Assembly (NCBI GenBank): GCA_026417075.1
Contig: JAOADY010000139.1
Coordinates: 1-43,926, forward strand
DNA: 43,926 bases
Reading direction: 5' to 3'
DNA from: Caloramator sp.
GTDB taxonomy: Bacteria; Bacillota; Clostridia; Clostridiales; Caloramatoraceae
This document shows, piece by piece, positions 15,347-25,800 of this stretch (the first letter of the stretch is position 1; every line of letters begins with the position of its first letter). The position numbers and the translations under genes are program-made. The notes beneath the pieces were generated by a model. That model made no database searches. It had not been told where the DNA came from and saw only the letters and a list, made by a program, of their open reading frames with translations.

Positions 15347-17420
15347 TAAATTGAGAGATCATAAATTGGAGTTTTTCAGAAACTTCATCAAGTTCAGACA
15401 TAAGCTGTTTAACATTTTCAACAACCTTTACTTGTTCTTCTGAAGAAGCACTTATTTCTTCAATAGCGGCGGAAGTGTTCTGAGATATATTAGATATTTC
15501 TTCCATGGAAGCAATTATGTGATTTTTTTGACTATCTATATTTTTAAAGATTTCTCCAAAGTGTTGTATGCTGTTTAATGCTTCCTTAAATGAAAGATTT
15601 ATTTCATTAAAAATAGAAGTAATTTCGCTTATTGAGCTTGTTTGAGTGCTTAATACTTTTGAGATATTAATTATAGTTTCTGAGGTTTTAACTATTTTAT
15701 TATTTATGTCGTTTATTATTTCAGCAATGCTTGTCGCAGAATTTTTAGAGCTATCGGCAAGTTTTCTTACTTCTTCAGCTACAACCATAAATCCTTTACC
15801 AGCATCTCCTGCTCTTACAGCCTCAATAGCGGCATTAAGTGCTAAAAGATTTGTTTGTTCAGATATTTTATTTATATCATCAAGAATAGATTCAATATTT
15901 TTTGTGCTGTTTGTAAGTTCGAATGAAATATCTTTCATATTGTCTATAAGCTTTGTATTTTCTATAAACGTTTCATTAACCCCATTTATGTAGGATATTC
16001 CATTTTGGCTTTTATTCATTGCGTATCGAGATTTCTCATCTATATTTGAAAATACATTTATTACGTTTTTAAGATTATCTCCAAAGGATTTAACCATTTC
16101 GCTACATTGATAAGTTTTTTTATTTTGAGTCAAGGCGCCTTGCGATATTGTTTGCATACTTGCAGATATTTCCTGTATTTGAGCATAAAGTTCAATTATA
16201 TTGGTGCTGACTTTTTGATTAACATCTTTTGTTTCATTAATTACGCTTATGATTCTTTCTATCATTGCTTTTAAATTTTGTATCATATTGTTAAAAGTTT
16301 TTGAGAGAAGACCTATTTCATCATTAGTTTTTATGTTTATGCTTGTATTAAGATTGCCTGATTCTATACTTTTTGCAGATAAAGAAATAGTTTCAAGGGG
16401 TTTTAAAAGATTATTCATATATATGGTAATAATTGCTATCATTAAAAAAATAAATATAATACCTAAAATTATAATATAATTTCTAATTGAATCTGCACTT
16501 TCTGTTAATAATTTGTTTGGAATTTCATAAACATATTTCCACCCATTCACATCGGAGGTTGTATAAACGACGAACATATTTTTATCTCCGGTTTTATAAT
16601 TAAATGACCCTTCATTTGATGTGAAAGAAAGCGCTTTTTCATTAATTTTTTTGCCAATCAAATTTTCATTTGGATGAGCTATTATATAACCTTTGCTATC
16701 AACAATATAAATCCTTGATAGAGTGTTTTCAGAAATTAAAGCTTTTGATAATTCAAGGGGGTTAATTCCAATTATAAGTATGCCTAGATCGCTTGATGTT
16801 ATAAGATTTTTCAATATTGTATAATTTGCAATACAAATATTATCACTATATCCCAAATCAAGATTTATTGGAGAAGTCCAAAAATTTGAAGTTTTATTTT
16901 TAGATATTTCACTATAATAAGGAATTTTATCTATTGTAATATCAGATTTTATATTTGGATAACCACATTTGTATCCATCATATGTTAAAAGATAAATATT
17001 TTGAATTATTTCGTTTGAAAGAGCTATAGAACGTATTTTATTTTCTATGGCTTTATTTGCTGTCATTTTGTCATAATCGTTATCGCAGCTGTTATGTTTT
17101 GCTATTTTATCTATTAAATCCTTATCTGAAGCAATTTGTATAGAATAGTTATTAATACTGTTTACTATATATTCAATATGATTTTTATTTTGATTTAATA
17201 TCTGATTGGCAGAATTTATATATTGTTTTTTAGTAGACGATTCTATAATAGAAGTAACAATAGATATAAGAAGTATAAAGGATACTGCTGTAATTGATGC
17301 TATGATTTTAATGAGTTTTACTGAAAGTTTGTCTTTGGACATTAAAGAAAATTTGATTTTCTTTAATGATTTAATTTTAATATTTTTAAACGGGTTAGAT
17401 AATTTGAATTTTTTGTTCAT
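15339..17420 (-). CDS. Methyl-accepting chemotaxis protein (dCache)
   Basis: The 693-aa receptor has a basic N-terminus, TM1 at 38-59, an extracellular double-Cache region at about 62-310 ([21 protein letters not shown] is the second Cache strand pair), TM2 at 314-336, HAMP at about 336-388 and a cytoplasmic signalling domain. The hairpin tip [20 protein letters not shown] is canonical for binding CheA/CheW. The start is ATG 17420, after GAAAGGGA; a longer frame from 17456 lacks a ribosome binding site. The dCache domain suggests an amino acid or organic acid ligand. No che genes are nearby. Confidence 0.93.
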   Translation of the reverse strand: MNKKFKLSNPFKNIKIKSLKKIKFSLMSKDKLSVKLIKIIASITAVSFILLISIVTSIIESSTKKQYINSANQILNQNKNHIEYIVNSINNYSIQIASDKDLIDKIAKHNSCDNDYDKMTANKAIENKIRSIALSNEIIQNIYLLTYDGYKCGYPNIKSDITIDKIPYYSEISKNKTSNFWTSPINLDLGYSDNICIANYTILKNLITSSDLGILIIGINPLELSKALISENTLSRIYIVDSKGYIIAHPNENLIGKKINEKALSFTSNEGSFNYKTGDKNMFVVYTTSDVNGWKYVYEIPNKLLTESADSIRNYIIILGIIFIFLMIAIITIYMNNLLKPLETISLSAKSIESGNLNTSINIKTNDEIGLLSKTFNNMIQNLKAMIERIISVINETKDVNQKVSTNIIELYAQIQEISASMQTISQGALTQNKKTYQCSEMVKSFGDNLKNVINVFSNIDEKSRYAMNKSQNGISYINGVNETFIENTKLIDNMKDISFELTNSTKNIESILDDINKISEQTNLLALNAAIEAVRAGDAGKGFMVVAEEVRKLADSSKNSATSIAEIINDINNKIVKTSETIINISKVLSTQTSSISEITSIFNEINLSFKEALNSIQHFGEIFKNIDSQKNHIIASMEEISNISQNTSAAIEEISASSEEQVKVVENVKQLMSELDEVSEKLQFMISQFKI

Positions 17421-17562
17421 ATAATATTTCCCTTTCTTATAGCATGTTGTTTCCAAGGAATTAATGCCCTATAATATGTTTTCGGTATTGCATAGATTTT
17501 CATTATATTGTATTATGAAAATAATGTGAATTCTGATAAATTTTAATATAGGGGGCTGGAAA

Positions 17563-18864
17563 ATGGATACGATTAAAAATGCTGTTATAAAATTTTTAAA
17601 AACTAATGATATGTATTATGAAGATATTCCCTTTATTGAAAGCCGTGAAGATTTTATAAGTGAAATGGAAAAAGGACTTACATATGATGAAGGAACATTA
17701 AAGATGATACCTACATATTTAACAATAGATGGGTCTATACCTGAAAATAAACCTGTTATTGTAATGGATGCTGGAGGAACGAATTTTAGAGTTGCTGTTG
17801 TTATCTTTGATGATAAAAAGCGATCTCAAATATCCGATTTTAGTGTATATCCTATGCCTGGCTCGGATAGGGAAATATCGAAGGAAGAATTTTATAATAA
17901 AGTAGTAGATTATGTAGAACCTGTACTTAACAAAAGTGATAGAATAGGTTTTTGTTTTTCTTATCCCACGGAAGTTTTGCCAAATAAAGATGGAATTGTA
18001 CTTCAGATGAGTAAGCAGGTTAAGATAGATGGAATTATAGGGGATATAGTAGGAGAAAATATACTTAAAAGGATTAAAGAGAGGGGATATGGAGATAAAA
18101 AAATCGTAATATTAAACGATACGGTAGCGACTTTACTTGGTGGGAAGGCCTTTTGCCCTGAAAAAAGTTTTGAAAGCTACATAGGTTTTATACTCGGTAC
18201 AGGGACTAACACATGTTACATAGAGGATTGCAGAAATATAAAAAAGATTGCAAATGCTGATGAATCATCAAATATGATTATAAATATGGAATCAGGAGGA
18301 TATGGGAAAATAAAAAGAGGTGCCGTAGATAGAGAATTTGATATGGAAATGATTGATACAAATGAATATTTGTTTGAAAAGATGGTGTCGGGGAGGTATT
18401 TAGGACCGCTTATATTTAAAACTATCAAAAAAGCTGCTGAAAGTAATCTTTTTACAGGGAAATTTTCTTCTAATATTAATAAATTAGAATCTTTAAATTT
18501 AAAAGATGTAAGTGAATTTTTAAATTTTCCATATTCAGATAATGTACTTTCAAAATGCTGCTTTAATGAAGATGATCGCTTAACACTATTTTATATAATA
18601 GATTTTATGATAGAAAGAGCTGCAAAGATAATAGCTATAAGCCTTGCAGGGACAATCAAGAAAATTGGTAAAGGGAAAAATCCTCTTAAACCTGTATGTA
18701 TTACTGCAGATGGTTCTACTTTTTATAAGCTTAAGGGTTTTAGAGAGAAACTTGATTACTATGTAAGGAAAAATATTAACGATGAAATGGAATGCTTTGT
18801 TGAATTTGTGAAGATAGATAATGCACCTGTTATCGGAGCGGCAATTGCAGGACTTATTAATTAA
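17563..18864 (+). CDS. Hexokinase-family sugar kinase
   Basis: The 433-aa protein has the eukaryotic-type hexokinase motif VMDAGGTNFRVAVV (phosphate-1) near 65-78, GFCFSYPTEVLPNKDGIV (sugar-binding), LNDTVATLLGG (catalytic Asp), ILGTGTNTCYIE and a C-terminal adenosine motif CITADGSTFYKLKGF. It differs from the ROK glucokinases more usual in bacteria. It should phosphorylate a hexose with ATP in the cytoplasm; which hexose is unknown. AGGGGG precedes the ATG. It is divergent from the chemoreceptor and monocistronic, closed by the long-stem element at 18970. Confidence 0.9.
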   Translation: MDTIKNAVIKFLKTNDMYYEDIPFIESREDFISEMEKGLTYDEGTLKMIPTYLTIDGSIPENKPVIVMDAGGTNFRVAVVIFDDKKRSQISDFSVYPMPGSDREISKEEFYNKVVDYVEPVLNKSDRIGFCFSYPTEVLPNKDGIVLQMSKQVKIDGIIGDIVGENILKRIKERGYGDKKIVILNDTVATLLGGKAFCPEKSFESYIGFILGTGTNTCYIEDCRNIKKIANADESSNMIINMESGGYGKIKRGAVDREFDMEMIDTNEYLFEKMVSGRYLGPLIFKTIKKAAESNLFTGKFSSNINKLESLNLKDVSEFLNFPYSDNVLSKCCFNEDDRLTLFYIIDFMIERAAKIIAISLAGTIKKIGKGKNPLKPVCITADGSTFYKLKGFREKLDYYVRKNINDEMECFVEFVKIDNAPVIGAAIAGLIN

Positions 18865-18969
18865 ATTTTTGTCTGTGGGATAATTTTAATAATGCTTTTT
18901 TATAAAATAACTTATTAAATAATACTACTAAATAAAAATTATGAAAGTATTATATTGAATTTATTATTT

Positions 18970-19050
18970 AGCCTATGATACTGATAAGTCAATTTTGCTT
19001 TTTAAGAATCTTTTATTGGCATTATCAGTATTGTGGGCTTTTATTTTATT
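18970..19050 (+). repeat. Long-stem RNA element, copy 2
   Basis: AGCCTATGATACTGATAA (18970-18987) and TTATCAGTATTGTGGGCT (19022-19039) form an 18-bp stem; three pairs in the middle are G-U, so it folds fully only as RNA. A 34-nt loop ends in ATTGGCA and the stem is followed by TTTATTTTATT. The stem, the TATTGGCxTTA loop segment and the GGGCTTTTATTTT tail match copy 1 at 10391-10467 (minus strand). It lies about 105 bp after the hexokinase gene and 150 bp before hutU. It may be the terminator of the former, an sRNA, or a repeat family. Confidence 0.65.
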
Positions 19051-19192
19051 AAAACTAGGTATTTATGAGAATTTTTATTTCAAAAATGAAAGTTTAATAG
19101 TTAAATTTAAAATATATTCTATATTTAGACGGATTATAGACGTACATAAAATATAATTAAGATAGAAAAATATCTTTTAAAGGAGTGATTTA
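19051..19192 (+). promoter_or_regulatory. Upstream region of hutU
   Basis: TATAAT at 19152-19157 may be the -10 box of the hutU operon; no clear -35 box is seen. A direct TAGACG repeat (19126-19131 and 19138-19143) lies just upstream of it and could be a regulator site. AAAGGAGTGA serves hutU. Confidence 0.35.
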
Positions 19193-21226
19193 ATGTTTAG
19201 TAATATCGATATTAGTGAAGCTATGACTATAAAGCTTGATGATGAGCTTCCTAAGATGCCTGAGTTTGTACCAGGTATTAGAAGAGCTCCTGATAGAGGC
19301 TTTACCCTGACTAAAGAACAGACGGAAATAGCACTTAAAAATGCACTGAGATATATACCTGAAAAATATCACGAAATTCTTGCACCTGAATTTTTAAATG
19401 AACTTATAACGAGAGGAAGAATATATGGTTATAGGTTTAGACCTGAGGGAAGAATATATGGAAAGCCAATCGATGAATATAAGGGAAACTGTATAGAAGG
19501 AAAGGCATTTCAGGTTATGATAGATAATAACCTGGATTTTGAAGTTGCGCTTTATCCTTACGAACTTGTAACCTATGGAGAAACAGGTCAGGTATGCCAA
19601 AATTGGATGCAATATAGACTTATTAAAAAATATCTTGAAATAATGACGGATAATCAGACCCTTGTAATTGAGTCTGGTCATCCCCTCGGACTTTTCAAAT
19701 CAAAACCTGACGCACCAAGAGTAATAATAACGAATGCTATGATGGTTGGTATGTTCGATACTCAAAAGGATTGGCATTATGCGATGCAAATGGGTGTTGC
19801 AAATTATGGTCAGATGACAGCAGGAGGATGGATGTATATAGGGCCTCAAGGAATAGTTCATGGAACATTTAATACTATTCTTAATGCAGGGCGTAAGAAG
19901 CTCGGTATTGGTCAAAATGAGGATTTAAGAGGACATATGTTTATATCCTCAGGTCTTGGAGGAATGAGCGGTGCTCAGCCAAAGGCGGCAGAAATTGCAA
20001 ATGCAGTTGGAATAATAGCTGAAGTGGATTATTCTAGAATAAAGACAAGACATGATCAGGGCTGGGTTAAAGTTATATCTGAAGATCTTGATGAGGTATT
20101 TAAAATTGCAAATGAATATTTGAAAAAGAAAGAACCTATATCTATAGCATACTATGGCAATATAGTGGATTTGCTTGAATATGTAGTTAAAAATAATATT
20201 AAGGTAGAGCTTTTATCAGATCAAACATCATGCCATGCTGTATATGATGGAGGATACTGCCCACAGGGTCTTACCTTTGAAGAAAGAACTAATCTTTTAA
20301 AAACCGATAGAAATAAATTTAAGGAATACGTTGATAAAAGCCTTAGAAGGCATTTTGAACTTATTAAAATTCTTGTTGACAGGGGAGCTTATTTCTTTGA
20401 CTATGGTAATTCTTTTATGAAGGCAGTTTATGATGCAGGAGTTAAAGAAATATCAAAAAATGGTATAGATGAAAGGGATGGATTTATATTCCCATCCTAT
20501 GTTGAAGATATAATGGGGCCTGAACTTTTTGATTATGGGTACGGTCCTTTTAGATGGGTATGCCTTAGTGGAAAGCAGGAGGATCTTATAAAGACTGACC
20601 ATGCTGCAATGGAATGTATAGATCCAAACAGAAGAGGTCAGGACAGGGATAACTATATATGGATAAGGGATGCGCAGAAAAATAATCTTGTAGTTGGAAC
20701 TCAGGCGAGAATACTTTATCAGGATGCCTATGGAAGAATGAAAATAGCTCTTAAATTTAATGACATGGTAAGAAAGGGAGAAGTAGGTCCTATAATGCTT
20801 GGAAGGGATCACCATGATGTAAGTGGTACAGACTCTCCATTTAGAGAAACTGCTAATATAAAGGATGGAAGCAATATAATGGCTGACATGGCAGTTCAGT
20901 GCTTTGCAGGAAATGCAGCACGTGGTATGAGCCTTGTTGCCCTTCATAATGGGGGAGGAGTCGGAATAGGGAAGGCTATAAACGGAGGATTTGGACTTGT
21001 TCTTGATGGAAGCGAGAGAATAGATGAAATAATAAAATCAGCTATGCTCTGGGATGTTATGGGAGGAGTTGCAAGACGTGCTTGGGCAAGAAACGAACAT
21101 TCAATTGAAACGAGCATAGAGTATAACAAAATTAATAAAGGAACAGATCATATAACTCTTCCATATATTCCATCGGAGGATTTAATTAAAAAAGTTGTAG
21201 AGGAAGGGTTTAAAAATAGAAATTAG
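19193..21226 (+). CDS. hutU: Urocanate hydratase
   Basis: The 677-aa enzyme converts urocanate to imidazolone propionate, the second step of histidine breakdown, using tightly bound NAD+ as an electrophile. Conserved blocks are seen: ESGHPLGLFKSKPDAPR, TAGGWMYIGPQGIVHGT, SSGLGGMSGAQPKAA, LLSDQTSCHAVYDGGYCPQG and ALHNGGGVGIGKAINGGFG. The length is that of the long urocanase form rather than the 550-aa B. subtilis type. AAAGGAGTGA precedes the ATG. It leads an operon with ftcD (18 bp gap) and fchA (10 bp gap). hutH and hutI are not in the window. Confidence 0.97.
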   Translation: MFSNIDISEAMTIKLDDELPKMPEFVPGIRRAPDRGFTLTKEQTEIALKNALRYIPEKYHEILAPEFLNELITRGRIYGYRFRPEGRIYGKPIDEYKGNCIEGKAFQVMIDNNLDFEVALYPYELVTYGETGQVCQNWMQYRLIKKYLEIMTDNQTLVIESGHPLGLFKSKPDAPRVIITNAMMVGMFDTQKDWHYAMQMGVANYGQMTAGGWMYIGPQGIVHGTFNTILNAGRKKLGIGQNEDLRGHMFISSGLGGMSGAQPKAAEIANAVGIIAEVDYSRIKTRHDQGWVKVISEDLDEVFKIANEYLKKKEPISIAYYGNIVDLLEYVVKNNIKVELLSDQTSCHAVYDGGYCPQGLTFEERTNLLKTDRNKFKEYVDKSLRRHFELIKILVDRGAYFFDYGNSFMKAVYDAGVKEISKNGIDERDGFIFPSYVEDIMGPELFDYGYGPFRWVCLSGKQEDLIKTDHAAMECIDPNRRGQDRDNYIWIRDAQKNNLVVGTQARILYQDAYGRMKIALKFNDMVRKGEVGPIMLGRDHHDVSGTDSPFRETANIKDGSNIMADMAVQCFAGNAARGMSLVALHNGGGVGIGKAINGGFGLVLDGSERIDEIIKSAMLWDVMGGVARRAWARNEHSIETSIEYNKINKGTDHITLPYIPSEDLIKKVVEEGFKNRN

Positions 21227-21244
21227 AAAGGTACAGGTGATAAA

Positions 21245-22141
21245 ATGAAAAAAATAATTGAATGTGTTCCCAATTTTAGCGAGGGGAGAGATCTTGAAAA
21301 AATTGAAAAAATAGTAAATCCATTTAGAGGGAAGGATAATGTTAAACTTCTTGATTATAAAAGGGATGAGGATCATAACAGGGTAGTTGTAACTGTTGTT
21401 GGAGAACCTGAAGCTGTAAAAGAAGCTGTTATAGAGGCAATAGGCGTTGCTGTTGAAGTTATAGATTTAAGACACCATAATGGGCAGCATCCAAGGATGG
21501 GAGCGGTTGATGTTGTTCCCTTTATTCCAATAAAAAATATAAGCATGACTGAGGCAGTTGAACTTTCAAAGGAAGTTGCTAAAATTGTTGCAGGAAAATA
21601 CAATCTTCCTGTGTTCCTTTATGAAAAATCAGCATCAGTTCCTGAAAGAGAAAACCTTGCTAATATAAGAAAGGGCGAATTTGAAGGAATGTTTGAAAAA
21701 ATAAAACAGCCTCAGTGGAAGCCAGACTTTGGACCTCAAGAAGTTCATCCATCTGCAGGGGTTGTTGCGATTGGTGCTAGAAAGCCTCTTGTTGCATTTA
21801 ATGTTAATCTTAACACCAACAATATAGAAATAGCTAATAAAATTGCAAAAAATGTAAGGTTTATAGGTGGAGGTTTAAGATATTGCAAAGCCATAGGAGT
21901 AGAACTTAAGGACAGAGGAATTGTTCAAGTTTCAATGAATATGACCGATTATACCAAAACAGCGCTTTATAGGGCCTTTGAGCTTATTAAGATAGAAGCA
22001 AAAAGGTATGGAGTTAGCGTTGTCGGAAGCGAAATAATAGGTCTTGTTCCTATGGAAGCTTTAATTGATACGGCTGTTTATTACCTTGGAGTTGAGGACT
22101 TTTCAATGGAACAGATTTTAGAGACAAGAATAATGGAGTAG
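21245..22141 (+). CDS. ftcD: Glutamate formimidoyltransferase
   Basis: The 298-aa enzyme moves the formimino group of N-formimino-glutamate to tetrahydrofolate, giving glutamate and 5-formimino-THF. It matches the formiminotransferase half of mammalian FTCD: ECVPNFSEGRDLEKIEKI at the start, DYKRDEDHNRVVVTVVGEP (with the catalytic-site His), DLRHHNGQHPRMGAVDVVPF and FNVNLNTNNIEIANKIAK. The length is right for the stand-alone bacterial form. It lies between hutU and the cyclodeaminase, so the operon recovers the histidine ring carbon as a folate one-carbon unit. GAAAGGTACAGG precedes the ATG. Confidence 0.96.
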   Translation: MKKIIECVPNFSEGRDLEKIEKIVNPFRGKDNVKLLDYKRDEDHNRVVVTVVGEPEAVKEAVIEAIGVAVEVIDLRHHNGQHPRMGAVDVVPFIPIKNISMTEAVELSKEVAKIVAGKYNLPVFLYEKSASVPERENLANIRKGEFEGMFEKIKQPQWKPDFGPQEVHPSAGVVAIGARKPLVAFNVNLNTNNIEIANKIAKNVRFIGGGLRYCKAIGVELKDRGIVQVSMNMTDYTKTALYRAFELIKIEAKRYGVSVVGSEIIGLVPMEALIDTAVYYLGVEDFSMEQILETRIME

Positions 22142-22151
22142 GAGGTATAGT

Positions 22152-22769
22152 ATGCTTGCACAAAAGAGTGTTATAGAATTTTTAAATGAAACAGCATCTA
22201 ACTCTCCTGTGCCTGGTGGAGGAAGCATAGCGGCATTATCAGGAGCAATTTCAGCGGCTCTTACTGAAATGGTTGCAAACCTTACAGTTGGGAAAAAGGG
22301 GTATGAAGATGTTCAAAAAGATATGCCAAAGATTATAGATACGGCAGGGAAATATAAAGAAAGCTTTGTAAGAGATATCGATAAAGATGCTGAGTCTTTT
22401 AATGAATTTATGAAGGCGTTAAAGATGCCTAAAAACAATGAAGAAGAAATAAGAACAAGGAAGGCAGCTATGGAAAAGGCTTCAAAAGAAGCAGCTCTTG
22501 TTCCTTTAAAGGTTGCGAAGGATGCTCTTTCCCTTATGGATATAGTAGAAGAAATTGTTTTAAAAGGAAATAAAAATGCGATTACAGATGGTGCAGTTGC
22601 TGCAATGATGGCAAGAACGGCAGCATTGTCAGCTTTATATAATGTAAAAATAAATCTTCTTTCTATAAAGGATGAGAATTTTGTTAGTGAAATTTCAAAG
22701 GAAGTTTCAGATATTGAAAAAGCTGTTTGTAAAAGAGAAGAGGAAATATTGAAAAAAGTAGTCCTTTAA
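22152..22769 (+). CDS. fchA: Formimidotetrahydrofolate cyclodeaminase
   Basis: The 205-aa helical enzyme turns 5-formimino-THF into 5,10-methenyl-THF and ammonia. The family start SVIEFLNETASNSPVPGGGS with the glycine-rich PVPGGGSIAALSGA is clear, as are NLTVGKKGYEDV and the AITDGAVAAMMARTAA helix near the end. It follows ftcD by 10 bp, with GGAGG at 22141-22145. In mammals the two activities are fused in one protein; here they are split, as usual in Clostridia. A strong terminator ends the operon. Confidence 0.96.
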   Translation: MLAQKSVIEFLNETASNSPVPGGGSIAALSGAISAALTEMVANLTVGKKGYEDVQKDMPKIIDTAGKYKESFVRDIDKDAESFNEFMKALKMPKNNEEEIRTRKAAMEKASKEAALVPLKVAKDALSLMDIVEEIVLKGNKNAITDGAVAAMMARTAALSALYNVKINLLSIKDENFVSEISKEVSDIEKAVCKREEEILKKVVL

Positions 22770-22775
22770 TTAATA

Positions 22776-22813
22776 AAAGGCTTATGATACACAAAGTATT
22801 ATAAGCCTTTTTT
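22776..22813 (+). terminator. Terminator of the hutU-ftcD-fchA operon
   Basis: AAAGGCTTATGATAC (22776-22790) and GTATTATAAGCCTTT (22796-22810) form a 15-bp stem with an ACAAA loop, followed by a T run. The TATGATAC core recalls the arm of the long-stem element at 18974-18981. Confidence 0.92.
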
Positions 22814-22852
22814 ATGTTATAATGTTATTAAAAAGATTAAGGAGGGGAAAAT

Positions 22853-25800
22853 GTGGACTTTATATATGTAAAAATGCTTGATGTTCCAGTGGTTTTTAAA
22901 AATGATGAAATAGTGGCTTTCCCTTTTAAAAAGGCCGAGGCGCTTTTTTATTATATGATAATAAAAAAACAAGCAACAAGAGATGAAATTTGTATGTTTC
23001 TATGGCCTGATAATGATGAGGAAAGCGCAAAGAAAAATCTAAGGGACAGCATATATAAAATAAAAAAAACATTCGATATGGATATAATAATATCCCCTCA
23101 AAAATCAATTTTGATGATAAATCCTGATATTAATTTGGTTAGGGATATAGATGATATACTAAACAATAAAATTGATGATAAATATGGCGAGTTTTTAAAA
23201 GGTTTTTCGTTAAAAGATAATGAATATTATGATAATTGGATTTTGTGTAATCGTGAATACTTTAAGGAACTACAGCAAAAAAACATATATGCTTCGCTTA
23301 AAAATTATCTTAAAGATGAAAATTATGATTTAGCTGAAAGATGTGCAAAGACTTTAATTTCGGTAGATGAACTTGATGAAAAGGCATATAGAATACTTAT
23401 GAAGATATATTCTGCAAAGGGAATGTATAATAAAGCCATAGAGTTATATAAAAAACTCTCTCTTGTATTAGAAAGAGAACTTGGAATTACTCCTGAACTA
23501 AAAACTAAGGCTGTTTTAGAGAGAATACTTGATATAAGAGAAAATGGGAAAGATACTAAACAAAATAAAAAAGATATTTTTTACGGAAGAGATAATCAGC
23601 TTAAAGAGTTGAAAAAAATATATACTGAGTTTATAAAAAATAACATTTCAAAAGCTGCAGTAATAACAGGAGAAGCAGGAATAGGAAAGACAAGATTAAA
23701 GGATGAATTTTTAAAGGGAATTAGTAAAGATGTACTATTAATTCAGACAATCTGTTATCAAGCAGAAGAAAATTATTTTTTAAAACCATGGAATGCTGTT
23801 ATGAATGTTTTATGGGAATTTATTAAAAAAAGCGATATAAAAATAAATGAAAGCATTATACAATCTGCATTATATATGTTTCCAAATATTTTTGACGAAT
23901 CATCAGGTGCAGATGCTAAAGATAGTTTTAACAGGGTAAGATATGGAAGGATGGAGGATGCAGTATTTAAAATTATAGAAACTGCAGCTAAAAATAAAAA
24001 AATAATTATAATATTTGAAGATATACATTGGGCTGATACTATGAGTCTTAATCTTATAGGGAATTTTTTAATGAAAAACATAGAAAATGTGATGATACTT
24101 TTAACTATAAGGGATGGGTATGGGAAAAGAGTAGATAAGTTTATTACGCTTATGTCAAAATATGAAAAAATTCAAATAATTCAAATTAAACGATTTGATT
24201 TTAAACAAACTGAAGATTTTATAAAAACTGCCCTTCCAGATTATAATTTAACTGAAGATATAAAGGAGAGAATTTTTAAAGAAACCGAGGGAAATACTTT
24301 TTTTATAGTTGAATTTATAAGCAGTATTTTAAGGAATAAAGAAATAGATTTTACGTCAGAAAAGATTAAGGATTTAATTAAAAGCAGATTTATAGATATA
24401 TCTGACAATGCAATGAAACTTCTTGGAATAATATCTATGTTTTTTGATGAAGCACCCCTTAGCATTATAAAAGAGATAAGTGGTAAAGATGATACGGAAA
24501 TAATGGATATAATTGAAGAAATTAAAGAAAGGAATATTATCTGTGAGATGTTTTATCCCTTTGATGTATGTTATAGATTTACCCATCAAAAACTAAGAGA
24601 ATATATATATATGAAACAATCATTGACAAGGAGAAAAATACTTCATGAAAGGATAGCTAGAGCTTTAGAAAAGAATATAAAAGGAGATAATAGAGATATT
24701 GATTTGTATTCTAAGCTTATATATCATTATATAAATTCAGGGAATAGACTTTCTGCCTTAAAGTACAGCATTAAAAACGTAAGTGCATATCTTGATTTTA
24801 ATCATGAACTTTTTCCAGTTATAAGTAACTTTAAAAATAATGATAATTATATTAATAACTTTAATGTTATAAAACAAATCAATGATATTGAAAGGCAGAT
24901 TGAAGAAATAAAAGAAGAAGAAAAAAATGAAGTAAAAAAGTATGAAGCTATGTTTCTTCATATAAAAGGAAGATATCTAATAAGAGAGGGAGAATATGAT
25001 AAGGGTATATTTTGTATAAAAAGAATGATAGAAATCGGAGAGGATATAAATGATAAAGATTTAATTTTAAAAGGGTACAAGCAGCTTATTTATTATTGCA
25101 TACAAACATATAGTGAAAAGATGATGGAAGAGTATGTTGAAGTAGCTTTGAAAATTGCAATGGATACTGATAATTTATATGAAAAAGGAAGTCTTTTAAG
25201 ATTAAAGGGATTGAACAGAGCCATGATGAAAGATTTTGATAGAGCTGAGGAACTGTTAAAAAAATCAATAGATATATTTAAACTTTTAAATGAAAAACAG
25301 TTTATATATTCTTTAAATATAGCGGCTGCTTATAATTATATAGGTGATATAAGACGCCAAAATATGAAATTTTCTTCAGCGCTTGAATATTATGATAGAG
25401 CAATATCTATAAGCGGTAAAAATTCATATAGTTCTACTGCAGTATTCTATGGGAATGCTGGTCAAGCAGCCTTTGAAATGGGAGATTATGAAAGGTCAAA
25501 GAATTACTTTAAAAATGCCTTGGAATTGTATGAAATAAGCGATTCCCTTTGGGGCAGAGCAATAGCTGAGGGATTTATGGCTCTTTTATTGACAAAAGAG
25601 GGTAAATATAATGAAAGTAAAGAGCATCTTAAAAAAGCTGATAAATATTCAGAAAAATTGAAAAGTCCACATGAAATAGGTATCGTTTATAGAATTAAAG
25701 CTGAGATAAAACTTAATATGAAAAATAACTATAAAATAAATGAGGTATTTTCAGATTATCTAACAGAGGAATTATTGCTTTATTGTCAAAAGGGAATAGA

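Noticed and set aside
15646-15993. Plus-strand frame inside the chemoreceptor gene encoding a hydrophobic protein
   Set aside because: It is the complement of the helical signalling domain; hydrophobic shadow frames are common opposite such coding sequence.
22851-22868. ATG at 22851 as start of the BTAD regulator
   Set aside because: That frame stops after six codons; the GTG two bases on opens the long frame.
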